A DNA stretch of 52,101 nucleotides, taken from assembly GCA_036846645.1 (NCBI GenBank), contig DAIUBN010000001.1, positions 1 to 52,101 of the forward strand, given 5' to 3'. Positions within the stretch are counted from its first letter, which is position 1. Each line of letters opens with the position of its first letter. This DNA is from JAAYUD01 sp036846645. Lineage in GTDB: Bacteria; Bacteroidota; Bacteroidia; Bacteroidales; Bacteroidaceae. Below are positions 43,148 to 51,382 of this stretch, piece by piece. The notes beneath the pieces are model-generated. The model saw only the letters and a program-made list of their open reading frames with translations, made no database searches and was not told the DNA's origin. A program made the position numbers and the translations under genes.

Positions 43148-43231
43148 GTTTTGCAGTGCGAAACGATCGTTCTACAGTACGAAACGATCATTCCACAGTG
43201 CAGAATGATCGTTCCACACTGTAGAACGAAG
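43148..43231. repeat. Four tandem 21-bp imperfect repeats, each a small inverted repeat
   Basis: Units at 43148-43168, 43169-43189, 43190-43210 and 43211-43231. Each begins CGTT or CATT, has ACAGT or ACACTGT in the middle, and ends with the complement of its start: CGTTT/AAACG, CGTTC/AAACG (one mismatch), CATTC/GAATG, CGTTC/GAACG. Changes in the left arm of unit 3 are matched in its right arm, as expected if pairing matters. The 21-bp period also keeps a reading frame open on the minus strand, but no gene is likely there. No spacers, so not CRISPR. Confidence 0.8.
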
Positions 43232-43341
43232 AATGGATAAAGAAGAGACAAGAAATTGATAAAGAAGTATTGATTTATTCTTAAAGACGTTTTCAGTAAA
43301 ACATTTAGAAGATACGCAGAAAATAGACTGGTGAGATGAAC

Positions 43342-43383
43342 AAAAAATAATGGAGTGTCATCATGAGATGACACTCCATTATT
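43342..43383 (-). terminator. Strong rho-independent terminator of the OmpH-like gene
   Basis: Perfect 17-bp stem (43346-43362 with 43367-43383), 4-nt loop, followed on the minus strand by a run of six T's. It lies 20 bp after the OmpH-like stop. Confidence 0.9.
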
Positions 43384-43403
43384 GATATGATTATAATTAA
43401 AAA

Positions 43404-43997
43404 TTATTTCTTTGAAATAGCGTAACGCTTGTTCAAACCTTCGAGAACAGCATTAGTAATATTCATTGACTTGTCAGCATAGAGCAGATTATCCATACCT
43501 GTATTGCTGATAATCAAATTGAAATGATACTTCTTATTGAAATCTTTCAAGAATGCATTGATAGAGTCGCGAAGTTGCAAGCTGTTCTTCTGATTTTCAG
43601 AAGCAAGTTCACTTTGCAATTTCTGTTGAAGAGTCTGCAAATCTTGATCCATCTTCATCAAACGGTTGTATTCTTGTTTAGCGCGATCTTCAGAAAGGAA
43701 AGCATTGTTATCATATTTCTTTTGGAACTCCTGTTTGTCTTTGGCCAACTCATTGGCTTTCTGATTGAGAACCATACGGCTATTCTCTTCTTTCTTTACC
43801 ATTGCCTCATTCACATCTTTACAAAGATTGTATTTAGTAAGTAATGTATCGATTTCTACGTAGGCGATTTTTAATGAGCCGGCAGGAACAGCTTTAACAT
43901 CTACAGTTGCTTGATCCTGTTTTTTATTACATTGAGTAAATAGAACAACTATAGCCAATGCAGCCATAACGTTGATAAGAAGTTTCATTCTCTTCAT
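43404..43997 (-). CDS. OmpH/Skp family periplasmic chaperone-like lipoprotein
   Basis: 197 aa. Lipoprotein signal: MKRMKLLINVMAALAIVVLF followed by TQC, giving C23 as the acylated residue. The mature part has the OmpH layout: a short beta strand (SLKIAYVEIDTLLTKY, about 41-56), a long charged coiled-coil hairpin (about 60-150; EENSRMVLNQKANELAKDK and DQDLQTLQQKLQSEL), and C-terminal strands (FNLIISNTGMDNLLYADKSM). Skp/OmpH proteins hold unfolded outer-membrane proteins in the periplasm; a lipid-anchored version is common in Bacteroidetes. The small membrane-protein gene lies 54 bp upstream in the same direction and may share its transcript. Confidence 0.88.
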   Translation of the reverse strand: MKRMKLLINVMAALAIVVLFTQCNKKQDQATVDVKAVPAGSLKIAYVEIDTLLTKYNLCKDVNEAMVKKEENSRMVLNQKANELAKDKQEFQKKYDNNAFLSEDRAKQEYNRLMKMDQDLQTLQQKLQSELASENQKNSLQLRDSINAFLKDFNKKYHFNLIISNTGMDNLLYADKSMNITNAVLEGLNKRYAISKK

Positions 43998-44051
43998 AAT
44001 TTTTTGATATTGTCTTTTTAATTAGTTATATTTTTTGTTCGTTTTATCATT

Positions 44052-44270
44052 CTAAGGCTTCGACCTGGTTTCTTCGACTGTATTAGTACGGTTACGCCTG
44101 GCTTCGGCATCTTGCTCAGTATAGCAATGTATACCACGTTGTTGCATCGGTTTGCTCTGGCTGATATGTTCGTTAGGGAACTGTCCGCCTTTCACAAAAA
44201 ACACTTTCACGCCCAAAAAAAGAACGCAAATAGCAACTATTAACAATGTAAACAACAATATTCGTAACAT
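44052..44270 (-). CDS. Small single-span membrane protein of unknown function
   Basis: 72 aa: one hydrophobic helix (LRILLFTLLIVAICVLFLGV, residues 2-21) followed by a cytoplasmic or periplasmic tail with GGQFPNEHIS and RGIHCYTEQDAEARR. I recognise a pattern seen in small conserved Bacteroidales proteins (GG-x-FPN-x-H ... GI-x-C ... QD-x-EA), which supports it being a real gene. Function unknown. A -7 element TATCTTTG lies 20 bp before the ATG and a perfect 14-bp palindrome lies just upstream of that. The tail beyond the arginines is low-complexity. Confidence 0.75.
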   Translation of the reverse strand: MLRILLFTLLIVAICVLFLGVKVFFVKGGQFPNEHISQSKPMQQRGIHCYTEQDAEARRNRTNTVEETRSKP

Positions 44271-44289
44271 TTCAATTACTTTTGCGATG

Positions 44290-44297
44290 CAAAGATA
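44290..44297 (-). promoter_or_regulatory. Putative -7 element for the small membrane protein gene
   Basis: Minus-strand TATCTTTG followed by GC; full -7 match, no TTTG about 20 bp upstream. Confidence 0.55.
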
Positions 44298-44306
44298 GAC
44301 TTTTAC

Positions 44307-44320
44307 AGCGATTAATCGCT
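44307..44320. repeat. Perfect 14-bp palindrome, possible operator
   Basis: AGCGATTAATCGCT reads the same on both strands. It sits where the -33 region of the adjacent minus-strand promoter should be, so a dimeric regulator could bind here. The divergent pepD gene is about 100 bp to the right. Confidence 0.4.
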
Positions 44321-44422
44321 ACTTTTTCGATTTAAAATAAGTGAGATTTGCTGTTTTTGCCTATCAGATTAAACATATTTAGCATAACCAGTCCTTTAAA
44401 AAGACTCTTTAATATTAGTATT

Positions 44423-45880
44423 ATGAAAGAAACCGATTTAAAACCGGAAGGCATCTTTCATTATTTTCATGAAATATGCCAAGTACCTCGCCCTTCGAAG
44501 CACGAAGAGCAAATTGTTGCTTACATGAAAGCATTTGGTGAAAAACATCATTTCGAGACGAAAGTCGACAAGGCAGGCAACGTAGTAATTAAAAAACCGG
44601 CAACCCCGGGTAAAGAAAATCTGAAGACAGTGGTTCTGCAAGGGCACATGGATATGGTGTGCGAGAAGAATAGCAATATTCAGCATGACTTTATGAAAGA
44701 CCCCATACAGACTGAGGTGGATGGAGATTGGCTCAGAGCCAAAGGTACGACGCTCGGTGCTGACGATGGTATCGGACTTGCTGCCGGATTGGCTATATTG
44801 GCCGATGACACCATCGAACATGGTCCGATAGAATGTTTGTTCACCGTAGATGAGGAAACTCAGCTTACTGGTGCTACAGCCCTTCAAGAGGGTTTCATGA
44901 ACGGCGATATCCTTATCAATCTCGACTCTGAGGATGATGGACAGTTGTTCATTGGTTGCGCAGGCGGTATCAACACCGAAGGTACTCTCAAGTATCACGA
45001 GATTGATGCACCGAAAGATTACTATTTCTTCAAAGTACATGTATCTGGTCTAGTTGGTGGTCACTCTGGTGATGATATCAACAAGAACCGTGCTTGTGCC
45101 AACAAAGTCCTCACTCGCTTCCTTTATAACGAAGGAAAGAAGATGGATGCTTATCTATGCGCTATCGACGGCGGTAACTTGCACAATGCCATTGCTCGCG
45201 AAGCATACGCTATCTGTGCAGTGCCCGAAGAGAAGAAACACGAAGTTCGCGCCGACCTCAATGTATTTATCTCTGAAATAGAAGACGAGTACAATGTAAC
45301 AGAGCCCAACTTCAAGATGACACTCGAAACTGTTGACGCTCAGCCTAAAGCTATCGATAAAGATAGTGCCGACCGCCTGATCAAGATGCTTTATGCAATG
45401 CCTCACGGAGTATTCGCAATGAGTCAGGAGATTCCTGGATTCGTACAGACATCTACCAACCTTGCATCTGTAAAGATGAAAGAAGGTAATGTTATCGAGA
45501 TTGTAACAAGCCAGCGCAGCGATATTCTTTCGTCACGCAACGACTTGGCCAACATGGTAGAAATCGTTATGACAATGGGTGGCGCAACAGCCAAACACAA
45601 TGACGGTTACCCAGGATGGAAGCCCAACACACATTCGGAGATTCTGAATATCACTGTCGATTCTTACAAACGTCTGTTCAACGAAGAACCGATTGTACGC
45701 AGTATCCATGCCGGACTGGAGTGCGGACTCTTCTTGACAAAGTATCCTAAGCTCGACATGATTTCGTTCGGACCTCAATTGGTTGGTGTTCACTCACCAG
45801 ATGAACGTCTGCTTATTCCTACAGTAGATAAGTTCTGGAAACTGCTTCTCGATATTCTGAAGAATATTCCTGAGAAATAA
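44423..45880 (+). CDS. pepD: Aminoacyl-histidine dipeptidase (beta-Ala-His dipeptidase)
   Basis: M20-family cytosolic dipeptidase cutting dipeptides with unblocked N-termini such as carnosine. 485 aa from the ATG at 44423, the same length as E. coli PepD; a TTG-started frame from 44348 is rejected. Seen: metal ligand region VLQGHMDMVCEKN (H, D), GTTLGADDGIGLA (bridging D), FTVDEETQLTGA (catalytic E and ligand E), INLDSEDDGQLFIGCAGG, and SIHAGLECGLF. Fits with the POT peptide transporter upstream. A terminator hairpin follows 8 bp after the stop. Confidence 0.94.
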   Translation: MKETDLKPEGIFHYFHEICQVPRPSKHEEQIVAYMKAFGEKHHFETKVDKAGNVVIKKPATPGKENLKTVVLQGHMDMVCEKNSNIQHDFMKDPIQTEVDGDWLRAKGTTLGADDGIGLAAGLAILADDTIEHGPIECLFTVDEETQLTGATALQEGFMNGDILINLDSEDDGQLFIGCAGGINTEGTLKYHEIDAPKDYYFFKVHVSGLVGGHSGDDINKNRACANKVLTRFLYNEGKKMDAYLCAIDGGNLHNAIAREAYAICAVPEEKKHEVRADLNVFISEIEDEYNVTEPNFKMTLETVDAQPKAIDKDSADRLIKMLYAMPHGVFAMSQEIPGFVQTSTNLASVKMKEGNVIEIVTSQRSDILSSRNDLANMVEIVMTMGGATAKHNDGYPGWKPNTHSEILNITVDSYKRLFNEEPIVRSIHAGLECGLFLTKYPKLDMISFGPQLVGVHSPDERLLIPTVDKFWKLLLDILKNIPEK

Positions 45881-45887
45881 TGATTAT

Positions 45888-45920
45888 TATTGGCTGCCTA
45901 CACAATGTTGGCAGCCAATA
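45888..45920 (+). terminator. Terminator hairpin after pepD
   Basis: 11-bp perfect stem (45888-45898 with 45910-45920), 11-nt loop, followed by TTGTTTATAA. Confidence 0.7.
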
Positions 45921-45947
45921 TTGTTTATAATCGAACCTTAAACCCCT

Positions 45948-46982
45948 ATGAAATCACTATTCCTTCTTATTCTGTTGTGCCCGCTGACGATGTGCGCACA
46001 ATCCAACGACACCATATCTATTATGGAGTGGAATGTGGAGAATCTTTTCGATTGCCGACACGATACACTCAAGAACGATTATGAATTTCTGCCCAAAGGC
46101 ACAAGGTATTGGAACTATTACCGATATCATCAAAAACTTGATAAAATAGCCAAAACGATTGTCGCAGCAACAGGCAATTGGAATCCACCTGTCTTGATTG
46201 GTCTTTGCGAAGTAGAAAACGACAGTGCAATGATAGCGCTAACCAGATATTCGGCTCTTCGAGAATGCGGATATCGGTATGTGATGACTCACTCTCCCGA
46301 TACTCGTGGTATTGATGTAGCGCTGCTCTATCAACGAGACAGATTCAAACTGATAAGTTACGATTCAATACGCATCGAACCCCCAAAAGGATTTCGTGCT
46401 ACGAGAGACATACTGCATGTGACGGGACTCGTTACAACAACCGATACACTCGACTTGTTCATTGTACATGCACCATCGAGAAGCGGTGGAGAGATAGCCT
46501 CACTACCCTACCGATTGCATTGTATTGGGGCATTGATGAAAGGAATAGAACAACTCAGACAGGTAAGAAAAGAACCGAAAATTATCATTATGGGCGACTT
46601 TAATGATTTCCCCGAAAGTCCATCCATAAGAGATGTGATGAATGCACTTCCACCCGATGCGAATATCAAAAATGATAAACTTTATCACCTGCTAGCCCGA
46701 CAATCGAAATTAAATAACACAGGTACCTACAAATATCAAGGAGAATGGAATCTGCTCGACCATTTTATGGTATCGGGAACATTGCTCAACACTCAGAAAG
46801 CAATCTATACAAGCGAACAAATGGCCAAGATACTGCATCTACCATTTCTTTTGGTAGAAGATAAAGCCTATGGCGGCATTCGACCATTTAGAACTTACTA
46901 CGGGATGAAATACGAAAACGGCTTTAGTGATCATCTGCCTATATTGATGCAGATAGTCATTAAAGCCGATAATAACAATTAA
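45948..46982 (+). CDS. Secreted endonuclease/exonuclease/phosphatase (EEP) family protein
   Basis: 344 aa with a signal peptide (MKSLFLLILLCPLTMCAQS; a cysteine at residue 16 makes a lipoprotein possible). EEP-fold motifs in order: MEWNVENLFD, GLCEVEN (metal-binding Glu), THSPDTRGIDVALLY, FIVHAPSR, IIIMGDFNDFPES (catalytic Asp/Asn), and the closing SDHLPILM (Asp-His). These proteins cleave phosphodiesters or phosphomonoesters such as nucleic acids, lipids or inositol phosphates; the substrate cannot be told. Being exported, it may gain phosphate or nucleotides. It ends 10 bp from the convergent lepA. Confidence 0.88.
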   Translation: MKSLFLLILLCPLTMCAQSNDTISIMEWNVENLFDCRHDTLKNDYEFLPKGTRYWNYYRYHQKLDKIAKTIVAATGNWNPPVLIGLCEVENDSAMIALTRYSALRECGYRYVMTHSPDTRGIDVALLYQRDRFKLISYDSIRIEPPKGFRATRDILHVTGLVTTTDTLDLFIVHAPSRSGGEIASLPYRLHCIGALMKGIEQLRQVRKEPKIIIMGDFNDFPESPSIRDVMNALPPDANIKNDKLYHLLARQSKLNNTGTYKYQGEWNLLDHFMVSGTLLNTQKAIYTSEQMAKILHLPFLLVEDKAYGGIRPFRTYYGMKYENGFSDHLPILMQIVIKADNNN

Positions 46983-46992
46983 GCTAATTAGA

Positions 46993-48774
46993 TTAATCGA
47001 GTTTCAGTACTGCCAAGAAAGCCTTTTGCGGTACTTGTACACTACCAATCTGTTTCATACGTTTCTTACCCTTCTTCTGTTTCTCGAGCAACTTACGTTT
47101 ACGGCTCACGTCACCACCATAACATTTGGCAGTCACATCCTTACGAACCTGCTGAACAGTCTCTCGGGCTATAATCTTTGCACCGATAGCAGCCTGAATG
47201 GCAATATCGAATTGCTGACGTGGTATCAGTTCTTTCAGTTTCTCGCACATCCTTCTACCTAAAGAATAGGCATTGTCGACATGAGTAAGACAAGACAGCG
47301 CATCCACCTGCTCACCATTCAACAAAATATCGAGTTTCACCAATTTAGAAGGTTTGAAACCATTGGCATGATAGTCGAACGAAGCATATCCTTTCGAAAT
47401 ACTCTTCAGCTTATCATAAAAATCGATGACAATTTCGCCCAATGGCATATTATAGTAAAGCTCTACTCGATTACCGCTAATATACTCTTGTTTAATGAGT
47501 TCGCCTCGTTTACTTAGACAAAGAGTCATTATCGGCCCGATGAAATCGGTAGTGGTAATGATAGACGCTCTGATAAATGGTTCTTCGATATGATCGATGT
47601 AAGTTGGATCGGGCATTCCACCAGGATTGTGCACTTCTGTCATCTCTCCATGCTTATCGTAAATGTTGTAAGATACGTTGGGCACTGTAGTGATAACATC
47701 CATATTGAACTCTCTGTCCAGACGTTCTTGAACAATCTCCATGTGGAGCAATCCTAAGAATCCGCAACGAAATCCAAAGCCAAGAGCTACAGATGATTCG
47801 GGCGTGAAAGTAAGAGAGGCATCATTGAGTTGCAACTTCTCGAGTGAAGCACGAAGGTTTTCAAAGTCTTCGGGAGCAATGGGATACACACCGGCAAACA
47901 CCATTGGCTTGACTTCCTCGAATCCCCTGATTGCTTCTTTGCAAGGACGTTCTACATGAGTAATGGTATCACCAACCTTTACTTCTGTCGAGGTTTTGAT
48001 ACCCGATATGATATAACCTACCTCGCCTGTACTCAATTCTTTGCGAGGCACTAAATCCATTTTAAGAACACCGATTTCATCGGCATCATATTCGCAATTG
48101 GTATTGAAGAACTTCACTTGGTCGTGCGAATGAATCACACCATTTTCTACTTTAAAGTAGGCGATGATACCACGGAAAGGATTGAAAACAGAGTCGAATA
48201 TCAATGCCTGCAGTGGCGCATTCTCATCTCCTTCGGGATGTGGAACACGTTCGACGATAGCATTAAGTATCTCTTCTACTCCCAGTCCGGTTCGAGCCGA
48301 GGCACGAATCACATCTTCGGGCTTGCAACCCAGCAGGTCTACAATCTCATCTTCTACCATATCTGGATTGGCACTATCCATATCACACTTATTGATGACC
48401 GGAATAATCTCCAAATCGTGCTCGATAGCCATATAAAGATTCGAAATAGTCTGAGCCTGCACACCTTGAGAAGCATCTACAACAAGCAGAGCTCCCTCAC
48501 AAGCTGCAATAGAACGAGACACTTCGTAAGAGAAATCGACATGCCCCGGGGTATCAATAAGATTCAATATATAAGTCTCGCCTTTATACTGATATTCCAT
48601 CTGGATAGCATGACTCTTGATTGTGATACCACGTTCACGTTCCAGATCCATATCGTCGAGCATCTGTCCTTCGGTTATCTCTATAGTCTTGGTATATTCA
48701 AGTAGGCGGTCGGCAAGTGTCGACTTGCCGTGATCAATATGTGCAATAATACAAAAGTTGCGTATATTCTTCAT
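46993..48774 (-). CDS. lepA: Elongation factor 4 (LepA), translational GTPase
   Basis: Ribosome-associated GTPase affecting translation under stress and initiation. 593 aa, close to the usual 595-600. Seen: G1 AHIDHGKSTLADRL, G2/G3 ERGITIKSHA and DTPGHVDFSYEV, G4 NKCDMDSA, G5-like RASARTGLGVEEI, and the LepA-specific C-terminal region with GGDVSRKRKLLEKQKKGKKRMK. The ATG at 48774 is the start (MKNIRNFCIIAHIDHGK); an upstream TTG at 48822 would place the promoter inside the gene. Own promoter at 48798-48828. Confidence 0.97.
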   Translation of the reverse strand: MKNIRNFCIIAHIDHGKSTLADRLLEYTKTIEITEGQMLDDMDLERERGITIKSHAIQMEYQYKGETYILNLIDTPGHVDFSYEVSRSIAACEGALLVVDASQGVQAQTISNLYMAIEHDLEIIPVINKCDMDSANPDMVEDEIVDLLGCKPEDVIRASARTGLGVEEILNAIVERVPHPEGDENAPLQALIFDSVFNPFRGIIAYFKVENGVIHSHDQVKFFNTNCEYDADEIGVLKMDLVPRKELSTGEVGYIISGIKTSTEVKVGDTITHVERPCKEAIRGFEEVKPMVFAGVYPIAPEDFENLRASLEKLQLNDASLTFTPESSVALGFGFRCGFLGLLHMEIVQERLDREFNMDVITTVPNVSYNIYDKHGEMTEVHNPGGMPDPTYIDHIEEPFIRASIITTTDFIGPIMTLCLSKRGELIKQEYISGNRVELYYNMPLGEIVIDFYDKLKSISKGYASFDYHANGFKPSKLVKLDILLNGEQVDALSCLTHVDNAYSLGRRMCEKLKELIPRQQFDIAIQAAIGAKIIARETVQQVRKDVTAKCYGGDVSRKRKLLEKQKKGKKRMKQIGSVQVPQKAFLAVLKLD

Positions 48775-48797
48775 TCTATGTACACTAAATTTGGATG

Positions 48798-48828
48798 CAA
48801 AGATAGTGCAAAGTGAAGACAATAGAAA
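48798..48828 (-). promoter_or_regulatory. Promoter for lepA
   Basis: Minus strand: TTTC (48828-48825, one mismatch), 19-bp spacer, TATCTTTG (48805-48798); ATG 24 bp downstream. Confidence 0.65.
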
Positions 48829-48910
48829 ACAATTTCATTTGTTTTTAATCAATAGAACACAGCAACAACGCAACAATCTATATGATGCAACCATTCGACA
48901 TGCAGAAACA

Positions 48911-48951
48911 AAAAATGCGCTGGTAAAGAATGAACTTACCAACGCATTTTT
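48911..48951 (-). terminator. Rho-independent terminator of the winged-helix gene
   Basis: Stem of 15 pairs with one mismatch (48911-48926 with 48936-48951), 9-nt loop; on the minus strand followed by a T-run. 18 bp past the winged-helix stop. Confidence 0.8.
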
Positions 48952-48968
48952 GTAAGAGTATTAATCGC

Positions 48969-49172
48969 TTAGACCAATTTGATGAAAACATCAGCTCCCT
49001 GCTCTTCTGCAGAAACTTTGTCTTCTCTCAGTAACCAACCTAAACCTAAATAAAGATCTTTTTCAGATTTTAATTTCAAAGCTTTCTTAAGCTCTTTAGC
49101 CGTCATGCCTTCCGTTCCATTAAGAGCGTTCCAGATTGCTCCAGCTAACTCTCCTGCTTTAACTTTCAACAT
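48969..49172 (-). CDS. Small winged helix-turn-helix protein (DUF2582-like)
   Basis: 67 aa, a complete small protein. The sequence VKAGELAGAIWNALNGTEGMTAKELKKALKLKSEKDLYLGLGWLL (split around residues 4-48) fits three helices of a winged-helix domain, ending in a wing strand DKVSAEEQGADVFIKL. I recognise the DUF2582 family. Binding target unknown; it could be a DNA-binding regulator or a protein-protein module. Single-gene transcript with a -7 element 67 bp upstream and a clear terminator. Confidence 0.82.
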   Translation of the reverse strand: MLKVKAGELAGAIWNALNGTEGMTAKELKKALKLKSEKDLYLGLGWLLREDKVSAEEQGADVFIKLV

Positions 49173-49238
49173 TTTTTCTTAATTTTTTAATGTTAGACGT
49201 TTTATAATTCTCTAATCTTCATAAGATTAATTTCGGTG

Positions 49239-49246
49239 CAAAGATA
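49239..49246 (-). promoter_or_regulatory. Putative promoter of the winged-helix gene
   Basis: Minus-strand TATCTTTG followed by GC; a GTTG (49268-49265) 18 bp upstream may be the -33. Confidence 0.55.
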
Positions 49247-49319
49247 ATATATTTATATGTTTTACAACACTTTTTCTAAATATATTTTACTGACGGACCA
49301 AAAAAAGATACTTAATGGA

Positions 49320-49805
49320 CTATTTTATCGAATTTTTATCCAAATATTCGGCCCAAATTCGTGCAGCTTGTTCAATTAATCGTGGACAAGGACGTTTTTT
49401 GTAATATTCGGCAGTTCGCTCGGCAGGTACAGAACTAATACTGCTTTTATCTATCTGAACCTCATCATTCTTTTTAAGACCAAGCAATACGCCGCAACAT
49501 ATCGAACCATTTTCTTTCTTCAATCGTGCTGCGAGTTCCTGAACCAAGGCATAATTCTCGGCTTTGCTCTGCTGATCAGAACCCACTGTAGCACAATGTT
49601 GCAATCCGGCCAACATAAACAATCCACAGGCTGCGCCACAAGTCTCGCGCATTCTGCCAATACCTCCACCAAACGAAGCAGCCATGTGGAATGCCTGTTC
49701 CTGAGTGAAACCATATAAATCAGCAAAGGCTGCAACTACGCTTTGAGAGCAGTTGTAGCCTTGTTTAAATAGTTCGACTGCACGAGTCACTCTATCTTCA
49801 TACAT
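49320..49805 (-). CDS. C_GCAxxG_C_C family redox-type protein
   Basis: 161 aa. Named for its cysteine spacing: C19 in GYNCSQSV, C56 and C60 in TCGAACG (matching CGAxxG), then ICCGVLLG near residue 100 and RPCPRLIE near the C-terminus. The N-terminal helix (RAVELFKQGYNC) and GGGIGRMRETCG are characteristic. Thought to be a redox or metal/cofactor-binding protein, and the function of the family is unknown. It follows proS by 19 bp and is probably co-transcribed, though the family has no known link to tRNA charging. Confidence 0.88.
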   Translation of the reverse strand: MYEDRVTRAVELFKQGYNCSQSVVAAFADLYGFTQEQAFHMAASFGGGIGRMRETCGAACGLFMLAGLQHCATVGSDQQSKAENYALVQELAARLKKENGSICCGVLLGLKKNDEVQIDKSSISSVPAERTAEYYKKRPCPRLIEQAARIWAEYLDKNSIK

Positions 49806-49824
49806 GCTTTACTAAATTTAGTGA

Positions 49825-51306
49825 TTAGTAGGCACGTGCAAAGATTACTCTGCGTGCAGAAGGTTTGCCTGTTACCATATCAACACCCGGAGTCTGATCT
49901 CCATCAAACGGGATGCAACGAATGGTGGCCTTGGTATCTTCTTTTATCTTCTCTTCAGTCTCGGTAGTACCATCCCAATGACAAAGCAAGAAACCACCGT
50001 CTTCTATCTTCTCTTTGAACTCATCGTAGCTGTTCACTTCGATAGTTCTTGACAAACGATAGTCGAGCGCTTTCTTATGTATATTGTTCTGAATGTCGTC
50101 TAGCAGATTCTTCACATAATCCACAATACCATCGAGTGATACCGTCTCTTTCTCGAGCGTATCTCTTCTCATCACCTCTACTGTATTGTTTTCCAAGTCT
50201 CTTGCACCCAATACCAAACGAACAGGTACACCTTTCAACTCGTAATCTGCAAATTTGAATCCCGGACGTTTATTGTCCGCATCGTCGTATTTAACAGATA
50301 CGCCAAGTTTCTTCAAACCATCAACAATACCAGCAACCTTATCGCTGATTTCTTTGAGTTGTTCTTCTTTCTTATAGATAGGAACGATAACAACTTGAAT
50401 CGGAGCCAATTTTGGAGGCAATACCAAACCATTATCATCGCTATGAGTCATAATCAAAGCACCCATCAAACGAGTGGATACACCCCAAGAAGTTGCCCAA
50501 ACATAATCTAGCTTGTTTTCTTTATCTATAAACTGAACATCGAACGCCTTGGCGAAGTTCTGACCCAGGAAGTGAGATGTACCGCATTGCAAAGCTTTAC
50601 CATCTTGCATCATACCTTCTATAGTATAGGTATTCAATGCACCGGCAAAACGTTCGTTGGCACTCTTCACACCTTTTACAACTGGCACAGCCATATATTT
50701 CTCGGCAAAGTCGGCATATACATTAAGCATTCTTACAGCTTCTTCTTCGGCCTCCTTGCTGGTTGCATGAGCTGTATGTCCTTCTTGCCACAAGAACTCG
50801 GCAGTACGAAGGAACAAACGAGTACGCATCTCCCAACGAAATACATTGGCCCACTGATTGATGAGCAAAGGCAGATCGCGATAAGAATGAATCCAGTTCT
50901 TATAAGTGTTCCAGATAATGGTTTCTGATGTCGGGCGAATAATGAGTTCTTCTTCCAACTTGGCAGCGGGATCTACAACAACGCTACCGCCATCGTCCGA
51001 ACTTTTCAGTCTATAGTGTGTCACAACAGCACACTCTTTAGCAAAACCTTTTACGTGTTCTGCTTCACGACTCAAGAACGATTTTGGGATTAGCAATGGG
51101 AAATATGCATTCTGTACACCTGTCTCTTTAAACATGTCGTCGAGCTGACGTTGCATTTTCTCCCAGATAGCATATCCGTATGGCTTGATGACCATACAAC
51201 CGCGCACTGCACTTTGTTCGGCCAAATCGGCCTTTACTACCAACTCATTATACCACTGTGAATAGTTGTCTGCACGTTTTGTCAGACCTTTTAATTCTAC
51301 TGCCAT
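49825..51306 (-). CDS. proS: Prolyl-tRNA synthetase (eukaryote/archaeal-like type 3)
   Basis: Class II synthetase charging tRNA(Pro). 493 aa, the short form without the INS editing domain of E. coli ProRS. Seen: motif 1 region IWEKMQRQLDDMF, motif 2 VFRWEMRTRLFLRTAEFLWQEGHTAH (split near 165-190), the GTSHFLGQNF segment, motif 3 GVSTRLMGALIMTHSDD, an anticodon-binding domain, and the C-terminal domain ending in VIFARAY, characteristic of type 3 with the terminal Tyr. Lack of an editing domain makes the YbaK deacylase at 36612 functionally relevant. A -7 element lies about 43 bp upstream. Confidence 0.97.
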   Translation of the reverse strand: MAVELKGLTKRADNYSQWYNELVVKADLAEQSAVRGCMVIKPYGYAIWEKMQRQLDDMFKETGVQNAYFPLLIPKSFLSREAEHVKGFAKECAVVTHYRLKSSDDGGSVVVDPAAKLEEELIIRPTSETIIWNTYKNWIHSYRDLPLLINQWANVFRWEMRTRLFLRTAEFLWQEGHTAHATSKEAEEEAVRMLNVYADFAEKYMAVPVVKGVKSANERFAGALNTYTIEGMMQDGKALQCGTSHFLGQNFAKAFDVQFIDKENKLDYVWATSWGVSTRLMGALIMTHSDDNGLVLPPKLAPIQVVIVPIYKKEEQLKEISDKVAGIVDGLKKLGVSVKYDDADNKRPGFKFADYELKGVPVRLVLGARDLENNTVEVMRRDTLEKETVSLDGIVDYVKNLLDDIQNNIHKKALDYRLSRTIEVNSYDEFKEKIEDGGFLLCHWDGTTETEEKIKEDTKATIRCIPFDGDQTPGVDMVTGKPSARRVIFARAY

Positions 51307-51348
51307 TATATTTAATTCAGTTATTTATTATTTCCTTTAATTGGAGCA

Positions 51349-51356
51349 CAAAATTA
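51349..51356 (-). promoter_or_regulatory. Putative -7 element for proS
   Basis: Minus-strand TAATTTTG; a TTTG (51376-51373) is only 16 bp upstream, shorter than ideal. Confidence 0.5.
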
Positions 51357-51382
51357 ATAATTTTTTTAGTAACAAACACTAT

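Larger units (their letters stand above)
43028..43403. other. 376-bp gap between the AAA ATPase and OmpH-like genes
   Basis: Contains the OmpH-like gene's terminator (43342-43383), the tandem repeat (43148-43231) and, next to the AAA gene, a weak promoter-like CATCTTTG on the minus strand (43052-43059). The 117-codon minus-strand frame spanning it is judged non-coding. Confidence 0.6.

Noticed and set aside
43148..43231. Possible CRISPR array
   Set aside because: Units are directly adjacent 21-mers with no unique spacers, and no cas genes are present.
43024..43374. A 116-codon minus-strand frame with a heptapeptide repeat (V/I-x-x-C-x-T/M-I)
   Set aside because: The repeat in the peptide just reflects the 21-bp DNA repeat; the frame begins inside the OmpH terminator and overlaps the start of the AAA gene, and the rest has no protein-like features.
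44348..44422. Upstream TTG start of pepD
   Set aside because: PepD length and N-terminus fit the ATG at 44423 exactly.
48775..48822. Upstream TTG start of lepA
   Set aside because: The lepA promoter at 48798-48828 lies inside it, and LepA starts at MKNIRNF.
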